This document shows positions 24,101-35,334 of a stretch of 64,000 bases of DNA, in pieces. This stretch comes from Diospyros lotus (Eukaryota; Streptophyta; Magnoliopsida; Ericales; Ebenaceae): contig NC_068349.1 of assembly GCF_014633365.1 (NCBI RefSeq), positions 11,272,753 to 11,336,752 on the forward strand, given 5' to 3'. The stretch's first letter is position 1. The number at the start of each line of letters is the position of its first letter. The position numbers and the translations under genes are program-made. Under the pieces are notes generated by a model that was not told where the DNA came from, made no database searches, and saw only the letters and a program-made list of their open reading frames with translations.

Positions 24101-27100
24101 GTGGTGGGTCTAGTCCGTCCACACCTAGTACATTGTGCGGTACCATTTCGGTCACCTATTCCCGTGCTAAACACAAAGGTATCTCGTATCACCCATACTC
24201 GTGTTTCAATTTTTTCCTGCGTGACTCTCACGCGTATTAATTTCATAGTGGCAGCAGAATTTACAAAAGAAACAAAAGAAGATGCAGAAGAGTGCAACAG
24301 TAAAACTCTTTGCTTCTCCAATTTATTTCTACCCCCAAATTCGTTCACCGCCTGCCTAATTGCGCACACGTGGCGCTTTAATTTGGCTGGCAGTTGGGAC
24401 CGAGAATCGACTCTCGTTGCCCTCAAGAGTTGACGCTTATGGCCTGCTAGTCAACTTTCGACCAACCAATCCTTGAGACACTTTGGGTATGAGATGTCGA
24501 TATTGAACGCGACACTATAGGGTGTGTGACTTTCTAAGTTCACTTCTTATTAGTAATCAGATAGCACCAAAACTCATTTCAGTATTAGCCAACACCTTGA
24601 CCCATCATCAAAATCTCTCCATATCCCAATGACGATCTAAGGGTTTCTGAGAAGTGGCTAGCAGCGGCTCAAGACAGTATAAGTGGCAGTGAACTCTCAC
24701 TTCAAGTGAACCTATTATGGCTGACGATTATCGTGTGTTATAATCCTTCCATCACCTAACATCCCGACTGAGCGAGAGCCATGGAGTGATAAACTCACAA
24801 GCTCAGTAACTATTAGTGTTCGAAAATTCGGCCTAGGCGGCCGCCTAGGCGTTGGGCGGCCACTGGCCGCGACGATTTAGGGCTGGTTGGCACCCCTAGG
24901 CGCCGGCCTGACTCTCGGGCCACAGTGGCCACCTGGGTCGCGCGCGGCCTGGGCCGCCTAGGTCATGTGCGTCCCTGGGTTGACCTTATTTCCCCATTCC
25001 CTTTCTCTCTGGTTGTTCATCGCGGGTCCTCTCTCTCTCTCGCCTTCGATCTCCTCTTGGTCGTTCGCCGCTGCCTTCAATCTCCTCTTGGTCGTTCGCC
25101 GCCGCCATCAATCTCTTCTCTTGGTCCTGCTCTCTCGTCGCCGCCGACCTCACCTGTTGGTCGTTTTCTCTCGTCGCCGCCAATCTCATCTGTTGGCTGC
25201 CATCTCTCGCCAATCTTGTCTTCCTCTAGTTTGTATCCATCTTCCTCCGCCTCTAGTTATTTAAGAAAAAACATTGAAGAAGCTGCAGCAGCAAGCTTGC
25301 GTTGTTGCTTGCTGCTTGTTGCAGCAGGGAGAATATTAAGAAAAAAATAAAAAATATTAATTTTTTAGGTGCCGCCTAGGCGCTAGGCGCTAGTCTGCCA
25401 CCCGACTAGCGCCTAGCGCCTTTTAGAACACTGGTAACTATGTGTTTGACCTCATCAATGTAACTAGATGACACCTCAGGAACTTGACCACCTAACCATT
25501 ATCCACTATGCAATGTGGTCAGTCATCAGCGTCACATTTTGCTAGTTGCTCCCCAACAACCACCCACAAATCTACTAGTGACATCTCCATGTCATATAGT
25601 GTGTGATACACCACCCTCCCATCAGTAATTTGTACTGAACGATGTAGTAACCTCTGTGCTAGTCCATACTCAACTAATCGGAGTCCTCGTTCGAAGAATC
25701 TAAGGATTAGGAATAGTTTAAGACATTCTGTTATCAAAGAATCCTATCACACAGTCTCAATACCTTGATAATAAGATTTTCAAATAGAATATCTAGGAAC
25801 TCATTCATGTAAGAGAGCTCATGAATGAAGAAAATTTGCCTTTTATTAAGATATACAAAGACACAATAAATGTGTTCAGTTACAAGCCCGCTAGACGTCA
25901 TCTAAATCTAGCATTAGGGCACACAACACTAACAGTGTAGGCTTAATTGGTTTGTTTCTCAAGTTGTACATTTTATAGTTGTACTCAAGTCAAAATTAGT
26001 TGGATTGGTGCTTTACTGTTATAAAAGTGTGTTTGTTCCATTTTGTTTTGAATTTTTTTCTATGTTCTTGTACAGCTTGTGGAATGAAGAATCATATGTG
26101 CAAACAAAGTTAGGTTTGAATATAATTCAAAATGAAATATAGTATACAATAAAGTGGGGTGGGCAAGCTTTTTTTTTTTAACTCATGTTCTTTGAAAATT
26201 GTTCTCACTCTTAAGTTTTTTTTCCCGTAGTTTTTAATTCTTTTAACTAAACTTGTGCACCACTTGGGATCCCCATTTTTGTAATCTAGATCACATTCCT
26301 TGTGATCCCAGGATGCAAATGAACCATGATTAGGAATGTATGATCCACATTGCGGTTTCAAGGGTGTAGGAGAGAACCCAGGTAACTATGGATTTGATAT
26401 TTGGGGATGTGGCACTGTTGATAATTGCATCCGAGAAATATAGACATTTTATATATGAAATACATTAATGAATGTATAGGCATGTATATATGTGAAAAAG
26501 ATGGATGGAGGGTAGTGGTTAGGTGGGGATTTGTTGTGCTATAGGTTAGTGAGGGATCTATTTTATTCAGGATTATGTGCCACGTGATGCATATGGTATT
26601 TGTCTATATGATATTATGTGTGGGAAAATAAGGGATAGAAGAATAGTCAAGGAAGTATAGGGCACTGTAAATGATTGATATTATGCCTGTATGATATTGA
26701 ATTTGTATCTTATTTAAATTCTAATGTGGAAGTGTTCCTTAGGTGAATGCATTGGGATACGAAGTTTGGTTGGCCTTTGTGCATCTGCAATTAGATGTTC
26801 AGTTATGTTGGATTCATATATGTTGCTAACTAAGATATTTATTTAAATTATAGGGATGTTGCAGACTTTGGGGGACACTTGAATGCTGGACCACCAATCA
26901 TGACCAAGGAGGATTTTGAGGCTCAAAAAGCTAATATGAGGAGGAAATGTGAAATTGAGAGGTGAGGTGAAAGGTAACTTTTTAAGTGATACTAGTTTAC
27001 TTAAAGGTTGTTGATGTGCCATTAGATATTATTCTGTATTGCCATGTCATCTACTTGAGTTATTAGAAAAGGGAAAAAAAGGAATGTCATCGCCATGTTT

Positions 27101-29585
27101 CGTTATCTGGCTTTGCTAGGTTTGATTAAGAACTTTTTTTCTCTCTGTTCTTGTTTTTTTTTTGTTTGAGACTAGTGAAATGCTAATTCAAGAATTTTTC
27201 AGAGTTTTTCATCAAAACATTTGTTACACAGTCACTGGAAGGAGCATTCAACAACTCCCTGAGCCCAAAAATAATAATCAATAATGAGAATCGGGTGGGA
27301 TATTTTTTTAACTACATTGTTGGTGAATCTCTGATGTGCTTATTCAGTCCTATTACAAGGCTAAGGTCTAAGTAAACAAGCCATCAAAGGGAGTCCTAGT
27401 GAAGCAACAATTTTACCTCATAAGTGAGTCTTAAATGTTTATACTGTGTGAATGGAACTCCCATAAATACAATATTAGTTGGTGGATCTAGACAAAGTTT
27501 CATAGATTGCATGGTATGTAAGATATTGACTTGGCTGAGCTATGGTAATGATAGACTATAATCTTTTTCTTTAGAATAGTTATTTAGGCAATCTTACATT
27601 TGGCTAATGTATTAATGCCTTCTCTTAGAGGAATCTCATGGAATGGAAGGAGATCTGTCAATCTAAATTTTCTGGTTAATTTCTTGACGATGGTATTTTT
27701 TCTTCTTTATTTGTTCTCTTTTCAGGCCAGTCTTAATATCTGAATGGCATTTTATTAGTTTAGTTGACACTTGAAGCTATGGATGCATTGATTAGATATT
27801 AAGACCATTTTATTTTTCATTGCTAGCCCCATCCCTTTCAGAAATAATTCCAGTATTTGCTATGCTTACTTAAATTTGTTAAGTCCTATCTGTATGCTTG
27901 TTTCAATTTGGATCCTTTTGCTCATTTTGATTATAAGGGTTAATTTTTGTTTGTAAAACTCTACAAAGTTAAATAGTAAATGAATCAATTGAAGCATGGA
28001 TAACACTTCTCTAGTTATATTTTTGCTTATGATGTATTGTTTTCTTTGTAATTTATGTAGAAGTGGAACCAATAATTGATTGAAGATTTACATTTCTTTT
28101 GTAGCAAGGAGGTCTCCAAAGATGTGAAATTCAACAGCAGTGGAAATGTTTCTTCATTGAAATCAAAATCTGTATGTTATTTGTTGTCTAAACTTCCTTT
28201 TTCACTTCATGTTCTTTTTTATGGAGAAGGTTCACTTAGTGGTTAAAATCAACAAAACTTTGGGTAGGAAAAGGATAATGTGAAACTTGCAAGAGAATGG
28301 TCACAATTTCTTCTATGTAGGATAAAGAAAAAGGGGAATGTGTTGCAATTTGGTTTAAAGAATCAAAAATTTAATTTATCTCTCTCTCTTTCTCTCTCTT
28401 TTGATTTGATACTCTATGTAATTGCCAAAAGAATTTGTTGCCAAAGAAACAAACAGTTGGACCCTTTTCTGTTTTATTTTTATTTTTTTGGTCTTTTTTC
28501 ATATTATTATTGCATAATCTCATGTTTCCATTTTTTTTCCCCAAAGCTTGGCCCTTTGACAATGAAATGGATGGAGCCCAAAGTAGGAAATGGAACCCAT
28601 TTGCATGCATGAAAACATTTGAGACATTCACTATCATAGCTTAGGTTTAGTTTCTATATTTGGCATTTGTAGGGATTTCACTAGTTTTTATCTGCTTTAT
28701 TTTGGACTATATTCAAATATATATTAAAATTTTGTTCTTTTGAACTTCTATATTTGACTCATCATTTACACTTGAGTCATTAGTTTATTTTATGGTATTC
28801 CCAACATTCTTAGTATGAGAAAATTGAGCTCATTACATGCATCAAAATTGATAAACTCTCTACCTTCAAGGATTTTCTCTAAATTTAGAAAGCAAGGGTA
28901 ACATAATGTGGGTTTTGGCTCTTGATTTGACTTGTGCACTAACATAATGCAGATAATAATGAATGCCTATTGATTCCTATCAATCTTGGGCTCATATTGA
29001 TTTGTTTAAAGTTTTGGGGTAGCCCATATACTGATGATGGTGTGCTCAAAATGACAACTAATGTGCTACTTTTATACTTGGGCAGGGCTAAACCATGTTA
29101 GAGCTTGGTTGGCCAATCAAAATGTATGAAATGAAGTAAACCTTTCTCTTTTCTGATAAATGAAAAGAAGTAAACTTAGTAGTAGTAGTAGTAGTAGTAG
29201 TAATAGTTGTAGGGCATTAAGAAAGGATATTCTATAAATAAAAGTTTTGTAGTCATTAGTTATATTTCTTTTCCTATTAAATTATAGCTTATTTTCTTAT
29301 TAATTTAATTTGTTACTAGTGAAACATTACATGTTTTTCTTCCTTTATTGAGTTCATACTTAAATGTAATTTAAATTTGCTTGTTTTGTGTAGAAGCTCC
29401 TTTCACAACAATCAAGCATGGATCATCATCATCACCATCACCGACCAAAGAGGTCACCGATGGAGCACCTTGCACATAGAAGGGAACTTTCACCCATATC
29501 CAGGAAACCAAGTCAAGATAACAGTGACCACAACCACCACCATCATTGTAGCAATCACCATCATAGTTTAGATAGGGAGGACTAG
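17468..29585 (+). CDS. PQT3L: PQT3/RBBP6-like E3 ubiquitin ligase (DWNN-CCHC-RING)
   Basis: The modelled exons are 17468-17633, 18207-18318, 18572-18656, 18821-18987, 19105-19169, 19387-19452, 19588-19744, 19913-20061, 20445-20606, 20689-20838, 22065-22106, 22268-22514, 26854-26961, 28105-28171 and 29394-29585. All phases agree, giving 644 residues. Residues 1-76 are a DWNN ubiquitin-like domain starting MSVYYKFKSAKDYDSI. Residues 214-227 form a CCHC zinc knuckle (C214, C217, H222, C227). Residues 298-336 are a RING/U-box-type finger (C298, C301, C314/C315, C320, C323, C334, C336). Seven lysines at 428-434 suggest a nuclear signal. Arabidopsis PQT3, same architecture, is a nuclear E3 ligase limiting oxidative-stress tolerance. 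Intron 1 uses a GC donor (GC-AG); other introns are GT-AG. The stop at 29583 comes early relative to the ~800-890-residue family, losing most of the basic tail. Family and exon calls are strong; expression and activity are not shown. Confidence 0.9.
21120..21161. repeat. Poly-C then poly-A tract in intron 10
   Basis: A run of 21 C is followed directly by 21 A and then GAAA repeats, within intron 10 of the PQT3-like gene. Run lengths of this kind are error-prone in sequencing. Confidence 0.9.
24060..25934 (-). mobile_element. LTR-like sequence, minus strand, boundaries uncertain
   Basis: On the minus strand the right edge begins TGTTAGTGTTGTGTGCCC, a typical LTR start, and includes a TATTAATAAAAGGCAAA-like poly(A) region context near 25840-25860. 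The remaining sequence is moderately GC-rich, non-coding and unlike the surrounding intron. The left boundary and target duplication could not be found, so solo LTR is only a proposal. A hAT element splits it. Confidence 0.35.
24814..25433. mobile_element. Non-autonomous hAT element (620 bp)
   Basis: It is flanked by perfect 8-bp direct repeats GTAACTAT (24806-24813 and 25434-25441), the hAT target-site length. Its ends are imperfect inverted repeats, TAGTGTTCGAAAA on the left and TTTTAGAACACTG on the right, followed by GC-rich CCTAGGCG / CGCTAGGCGC motifs. The middle has CTCTCT-rich ~30-bp imperfect repeats (about 25020-25210). It has no transposase and would depend on an autonomous hAT. Confidence 0.85.
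29178..29206. repeat. (GTA)n microsatellite
   Basis: About eight GTA/TAG repeats occur in intron 14. The right inverted arm has only a short CTACTACTA equivalent near 32317. Confidence 0.85.
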
Positions 29586-30440
29586 AAGGAGAAGAATGAG
29601 AAGGCGTCACCAAATTGAAAAGATGAGGGGAAGAATGTCCTCTTGCATCAATTTCTTAGACGATGACTTGTTCGCAATAGCAACATCGAATAAGAAAAAG
29701 ATGTTGTCTTCTTTGTTTTGTTTCGTAATCAATGAGGAGGCCTGTAAGAGGAAAAACGCATCGGTTGGCAGCAACGAAGAGTCTAAGTAAGGTGATGATG
29801 TTGGTATTTAACATAAAGCTAAAGTACAATCTTCAGTTGTAGTAGCAACATCCAAGAAACATAAGATGTTGTTTTCTTCGTCCCATATAGTATTTGATGA
29901 GAAGGTTTGCAAGAAGAAAAACACTTTAGTTGGTGACAGTAATGAGATGGAATCAAGTGATGACTATTGGTATTTTAACAGAAAGATGAAATAGAAGTCA
30001 TCACTCATAGAAGCAACATCCAAGAAGCAAAAAAAGATATTGTCTTCTTTGTCTCATGTTGTAATCAATGAGGAGGTTTGCTAGATGAGAAATGCTTTGG
30101 TTGGCAACAATAAAGCGAGTCTTGTGATGAAGATCAATATTCTAAGAGAAAAAGCTGAAGTACAAGTTGTTGCCTGCAACAACAATAACCATGAAGAATA
30201 AGGTGTTGTTTATCTCATGTTGTAATTGAGTAGGGTCCTCAAGAAGAAACACTTTGGTTAGTGATAGTAAAGAGTCTTAAGTCGAGTGATGACGATTGGT
30301 ATTTTAAGAGAAAATCGAGGTACATGTTGTCGCACATAGCAACAACATCCAAGATGTAGATGAAGATGTTGTCTTCATCATTATGTGCAATCGCCGAGTA
30401 CAAGTCATTGCCAGCAGCGAAGTGAGGGTATATCTCCACA
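29586..30440 (+). repeat. ~165-bp tandem repeat from the E3 ligase C-terminal coding region, five copies
   Basis: Five decayed units follow the stop codon. Each reads, in shifting frames, like K-K-K-x-L-S-S-x-S-x-V-x-x-E-E-x-x-K-R-K-x-x-L-V-G and then E-S-S-D-D-x-x-Y-F-x-R-K. That resembles the family's C-terminal SSDEDRHFKRK region (a known PQT3 feature). Units start near 29640, 29815, 29980, 30150 and 30310. All contain stops or frameshifts. This is tandem amplification of a last-exon segment followed by decay; the inverted arm has the same five-unit array. Confidence 0.75.
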
Positions 30441-31060
30441 TTTCATTTCATTTTTTGTGAAATTGACAAATTAAGAATTGGTTCGTTGAAAGCAAAATGT
30501 TTTGTTGTAACATTTTGTCAATTTCCAACTAGTTAATAAGATTTAGTGGGCAAGTAAATGAAAAAGCTCGATCATTACCCAATCTTTCATCATGTAAATA
30601 TGTGTTTCATGAAGCAAAACATTTCATGAGCTAGTTCAAAATTGGTGGTTATATTGAGGACAAACAAGAGAGACCTAAGAATTCCCAATATGGATCCACA
30701 AAACCACACAAAATAGAAATTGTACATGATAATGATATGTTGCTTGAATTAATGGATCGAAGTCCAGACTAAATGGGAAAAATTCCCATTTTTGTCAAGC
30801 CCTTGCAAGGATAGAATGGGAAAATTTTCAATTCAATCAAGGGCTTCAACTTGTTAATTCAAGCATCATATCATTATTCATTTATGCACAATCTGTACGG
30901 GAAATCTAGGCAAACAAAAGATGATTCAATTGCCTATTGGTCGTTGTAGCCCAAACGACTAGCCTTGTCTCGTTAGTAGTAGGTTTTGTTTGTTGAAAAA
31001 CTCTAATCTATGACAACTATCTCTTAAACAATGAACCAATTCCAAATTTGTCAATTTCAC
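30441..31060. other. Centre of the large palindrome
   Basis: Complementary segments continue inward: a GTGAAATTGACAAATT block at 30458 pairs with its reverse complement near 31040-31055. A CTTGAATTAA...CGAAGTCC block (about 30744-30770) pairs with GGGCTTCAACTTGTTAATTCAAG (about 30840-30862). The turning point is therefore about 30805, with almost no unpaired spacer. Inside the turn an AAATGGGAAAAATTCCCATTT hairpin lies at about 30773-30793. Confidence 0.75.
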
Positions 31061-34000
31061 ACACACAAAAAAAAAGTATAAGAGAGACTTGCACTCTCTC
31101 ACTTACATTGTTGGCAACAACTTCTACCTTGGCTTTCCTCGTCATTTTTCTCTTGTGAACCTCCATGTCGATTACAACACGAGACTAAGAAGACATCATC
31201 TTTTGCTTCTTGGATGCTATGGCTATAGATGATGACCTGTACCTTGGCTTTCTCTTAAAATACTAATTGTCATAACTTAACTAAAACTCTTTACTACTGC
31301 TAACCAAAGCATTTTTCTTCATATGGACCTCATCAATTACATCATGAGATGAAAAGACATCATCTTATTCTTCTTAGATGATGTTGTTGCTAGCGATGAC
31401 TTGTTCCTTGGCTCTCTTAAAATACCGTTCGTCACCACTTGACTCAGACTCCTCACTGCTTTCGAACTGAAATGCTTTTACTATTGCAAACCTTGTTGAT
31501 TATAGCACATGACGAAGAAGAAGATCTTCTTCTCCTTCTTGGATGTTACTACTACGGATAAGAACTAGTATTTTAGCTCTCTCTTAAAATACCAATCACC
31601 ATCACTTGATTCAGCCTCTTTACTGCAACTAACTGAAGTGTTCTCTAGTTGCAAACATTCTCATCAATTACTACATTGGACGAAGAAGAGAAAATCTTAT
31701 GCTTCTTGGTTGGTGTTACAATAAGAGACCAACTTGTACTTTCCCTTTCTCTTAAGACACCAATTGTCATCACTTGACTCAGACTCTTTACTACTACGAA
31801 CCAAAGTGTTTTTCCTCTTGTGGACATCTTTGCCAATTACAACACAAGATGAAAAGGACAACATCTTCTGCTTCTTGATGTTGCTATTGCGATTGGATCT
31901 TCGTTTGGGAAGTTAATGCAAGCAAACATTCTTCCTTTCTCCTTATCTTTGTCTAGTGTTACCTTCTTGTTCTTCTACCTCTAGTCCTCCTTGTCTGAAC
32001 TATGGTGGCGGTAGTTGCGATGATGGCGGTGGTAGTGGTCACTATTATCTTGATCTGATTTACTAGATATAAGGGTGAAAGTTCTCTTTTATGCATGGGG
32101 TGCTTCACCAATAACCTCTTTGGTCAATGATGGTGGTGGTGGTGGTGCTGGTTGTGAAGGGCTTCTACACGAAACAGGTGAAATTACATTACATTGCAAA
32201 TGAACCTGGGAATGGACTAAATTAATAAGAAAATTAGTTATAATTTAATAGGTAAAAATAAATATGATGATTAGAAAACTATTTATTTATAGAATATCCA
32301 TTCTTAATGCATCACTACTACTAAATTTACTTCATTCTATACATTTTGATGGGCCAATCGAGACTCTAACATGGTTTGCTCATGCCCAAGTACAAGTATA
32401 AAAGTCGCATCTTAGTTGTCATTTTGAGCCAAGCATCGTCAGTATATGGTTTTAGTTCAAAACTTTAAACTTTAAATAAAATTGGTATGACCCCAAGATT
32501 GGTAGTAAAACCAATAGGTATTCATTATTATCACAATTAATTTTGGGTGCAACTCAAATTCAAAAGCCAAAACCCACATTAACATAAGCTTCCTTTTCTA
32601 AATTTCAATAAAATCCTTGAAGGCAGAGAAAGTTTATCAATCTAGATGCTTGGAATTAAGTCATTTTCTAACACAAAGAATGTTGGAAATATCTTAAAAA
32701 TAAATTGACGACTCTAGTGTATATGAAGAGGCAAATATAGAAGAAGTTTAGAAGAAAAAAAATTTAAAATATATTTGAGTCCAGTCCAAATAAAGCAAAT
32801 AAAAATAAGTTAAATCCCTACAAAGGCTAGATATTAGCAACTGAAACTAATATATGATTGTGAATGTCTTAATGTTTTCATGCATGCAAATGCATTCCAT
32901 TTCCCACTTTAGGCTTCTTCCATTTCATTGTGAATGGGGCGAGCTTTGGGAAAGAAATGAAAACATGAGCTTATATGCAATAATAACATGAAAAGTGTCC
33001 CCCAAAAAATAAAAAGGGCCTAGGTTTTCATTTCTTTTGCTACTAATGCTTTTGGCAATCAGATGGAGCATCAAATCAGAAAAGAGAAAGAAATCAATTT
33101 TTGATTCTTTACACTAAATTCTAATGCATTTCCCTTTTTCTTTATCCTACATGGACGAAATTTTGAACCTTTCCTTGCTAGTGTTGCATTTTCCTTTTCT
33201 GCTCAGATTTTTGTTGGTTGTAACCACGAAGTGAACATTCTATATAACAAAGAAAATGAAGTGAAAAAGGAAGTTTAGACAACAAATAGCTTCAGATTTT
33301 GACTTCAATGAAGAAACATTTCCACTGTTATTAAATTTCACATCTCTGGAGACCTCCCTGCTGCAAAGGAAATGGAAATATTCAATCAACTAATTGCTTA
33401 TTCTGCTTCTACATAAATTGCAAAGAACATAATTTTAAAGCATAACTAAAAGTATAGCTAGAGAAGTGTTATTTGTGCTTCAATTGATTCATTTACTATT
33501 GAACTTTGTAGGTTTTTACAAACTAAAACCAACCTTGTAGTCAGAATGAGCACAAATGGATTCAAATCAAAATAAGCTTATTGATTGGACTTAACAGATT
33601 GAAGCAAGCATAGAAAATGCTCAAGACTGTATCTGAAAGGAATAGTAGTTGGGGAGGGGGTGATAGCAATGAAAAATGAAAGGTTCTTAATATTTTAACC
33701 CCAATATCCATAGCTTCAAGTGCCAACTAAACTAACAAAGTGCCAGTCAGATAATAAATCTGGCACACAAAAAAGAACAGATAAGGAAGAAACATTAACG
33801 TCGTCATGATAGTAAACATATAATTCAGAGATATAAAACCCCCTTCATTCCATGAGATTCCTCCACAAGAGAAGGAATTCATACATTAGCCAAATGTAAG
33901 ATTGCCTAAATAACTATTCTAAAGAAAAATATTCTACACTATCATTTGCAGAACTCTGTCAAGTCGTTGTCCTACTTACCATGTAATCTATGAAAGTGGT

Positions 34001-34690
34001 CTAGATCCACAAACTAATATTGCCTTTGTGAGAGTTCTGTTTGCACAATATAAAGCTTTAAGACACATTTATGAGGCAAATTGCTACTTCACTAGCACTC
34101 ATTTTGATGGCCTGTTTATGAAGATCCTTAGCCTTTGTAATAGGATTGAGTAAGTACACAAGATTCACCAACTGTGCAGCTATGAGAATATCCTACCTGA
34201 TTCTCATATTTAATTATTATTTTGGGGCCCAGGGAGTTGTTGAATGTCCATCTTGTAACTGTGTAACAAAAGCTTTGATGAACAAGGTCCAGAATTAACA
34301 TTTCACTACTCATGCACACACAAAAGAACCAAAAAAAAAATTCTTAAGCTGACATAATGAACACAACGAAACATGAAGTTGAGATTCCTTTCTTCTTTTT
34401 CTAACAACTCAAGAAAATTACATGGCAATACAGAATTGTATCAAATTGCACCCCAAAACTTTCAAGTAAACTAGTATCACTAAAAAGTTACCTTTCACCC
34501 CACCTCTCAATGCCACATTTGCTCCTCATATCTGCTTATGGGCCTCATAGTCCTTCCTAGTCATGATTGGGGGATCCAACATTCAAGTGCCTCCCAAGGT
34601 CTGCAAGATTCCTATTATTTAAATACATATCCTAATTAGTAGCATATATGAATCCAACATAATTGAACATTCAACCCTCCAAAATATTGA
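30806..34690 (-). pseudogene. Inverted partial copy of the PQT3-like gene (exons 13-15 and tail)
   Basis: The minus strand carries, in order, an exon 13 copy (about 34611 to 34500), an exon 14 copy (about 33365 to 33300), an exon 15 copy (32164 down to about 31970, including the same GAGGACTAG stop context) and five ~165-bp tail units (31900 to 31135). Exon 13' has a one-base insertion in the run before CAATCATGAC and other changes, so no reading frame survives. Introns are retained, so this is a genomic duplicate and not a retrocopy. Divergence from the left arm looks like 15-20 % plus indels by eye. Confidence 0.85.
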
Positions 34691-35334
34691 CGAACAAATT
34701 ATCAAAATTGGGGAAATATTTATAGATATATACTTTGAAAAATACTTAAACTGAATTAAATAAACATTTCCCACCTGCCTGACTAGACGTCACCATTTTC
34801 AAATCTGATCATGTCTTACCTTTATTAACCTCTAACCTTGTTGCTTTTAATCTCTTGTTTTGTAAAACTCTATTAACGTTCAAGGCTGATCTTGCGTAAT
34901 AGGATTGAACCTTAACTCATCTTCATACAGTTTAAATGCATACCTTGGCTGAATAGTGAGATTTGGTTGACTGTCTCTCATCTTTTAACTGAGTGACCAT
35001 GTTCGTGCACAATTCAATCACGAAGCACTACTAGTTCTTGCGTGATTCTACCACAAAGCTGATAACCACCTACTTGTCACACACTAGGTGCATTCTCTAC
35101 ACTACCACATGGTTTCTTTTACATCATTTACACTACACATATTCACGTCAAACATATGATAAAACTAACAAAACCATGCTTAGTACAAAATAGATATTAA
35201 TTTCTTCATTCTTGAAGCCTTCCTTTTTCTCTCCAGCTACTTGTCAAATCTGACACATTTGAATGTGCCATATGGTTACTACTGACTGCAGCACTCACTC
35301 AACAATTAGTACGCTATTTATTGAAAATAAGAGT
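34691..35334. other. Intergenic DNA, nothing recognised
   Basis: No ORF, RNA gene or element boundary is seen between the inverted repeat and repeat copy B. Confidence 0.4.

Larger units (their letters stand above)
22515..26853 (+). other. Large intron 12 of the PQT3-like gene
   Basis: This 4.3-kb intron separates the exon ending at residue ~523 from exon 13. It carries an LTR-like sequence (about 24060-25934) with a hAT element inside, plus unique AT-rich DNA. Splice sites are GTATGC and TTATAG. No coding exon conserved in the family was found inside. Confidence 0.75.
26790..30805 (+). repeat. Left arm of a ~4-kb inverted repeat
   Basis: From intron 12 through exons 13, 14 and 15 and the tandem repeat tail, this stretch is matched in reverse complement by 30806-34690. 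Anchors: exon 13 (26854-26961) with about 34500-34611; exon 14 (28105-28171) with about 33300-33365; exon 15 start (29394) with 32164. Midpoints fall near 30730-30800. Homology stops near 26790. Confidence 0.9.

Noticed and set aside
24094..24433. Two 110-codon ORFs on opposite strands
   Set aside because: They overlap each other in the LTR-like part of intron 12 and resemble no protein. GC-rich composition explains their length.
28280..28640. Overlapping ORFs of 69-110 codons in intron 14
   Set aside because: The T-rich intron gives Phe/Leu/Ser-rich translations, and the matching segment in the right inverted arm (about 32880-33240) does not keep the frame.
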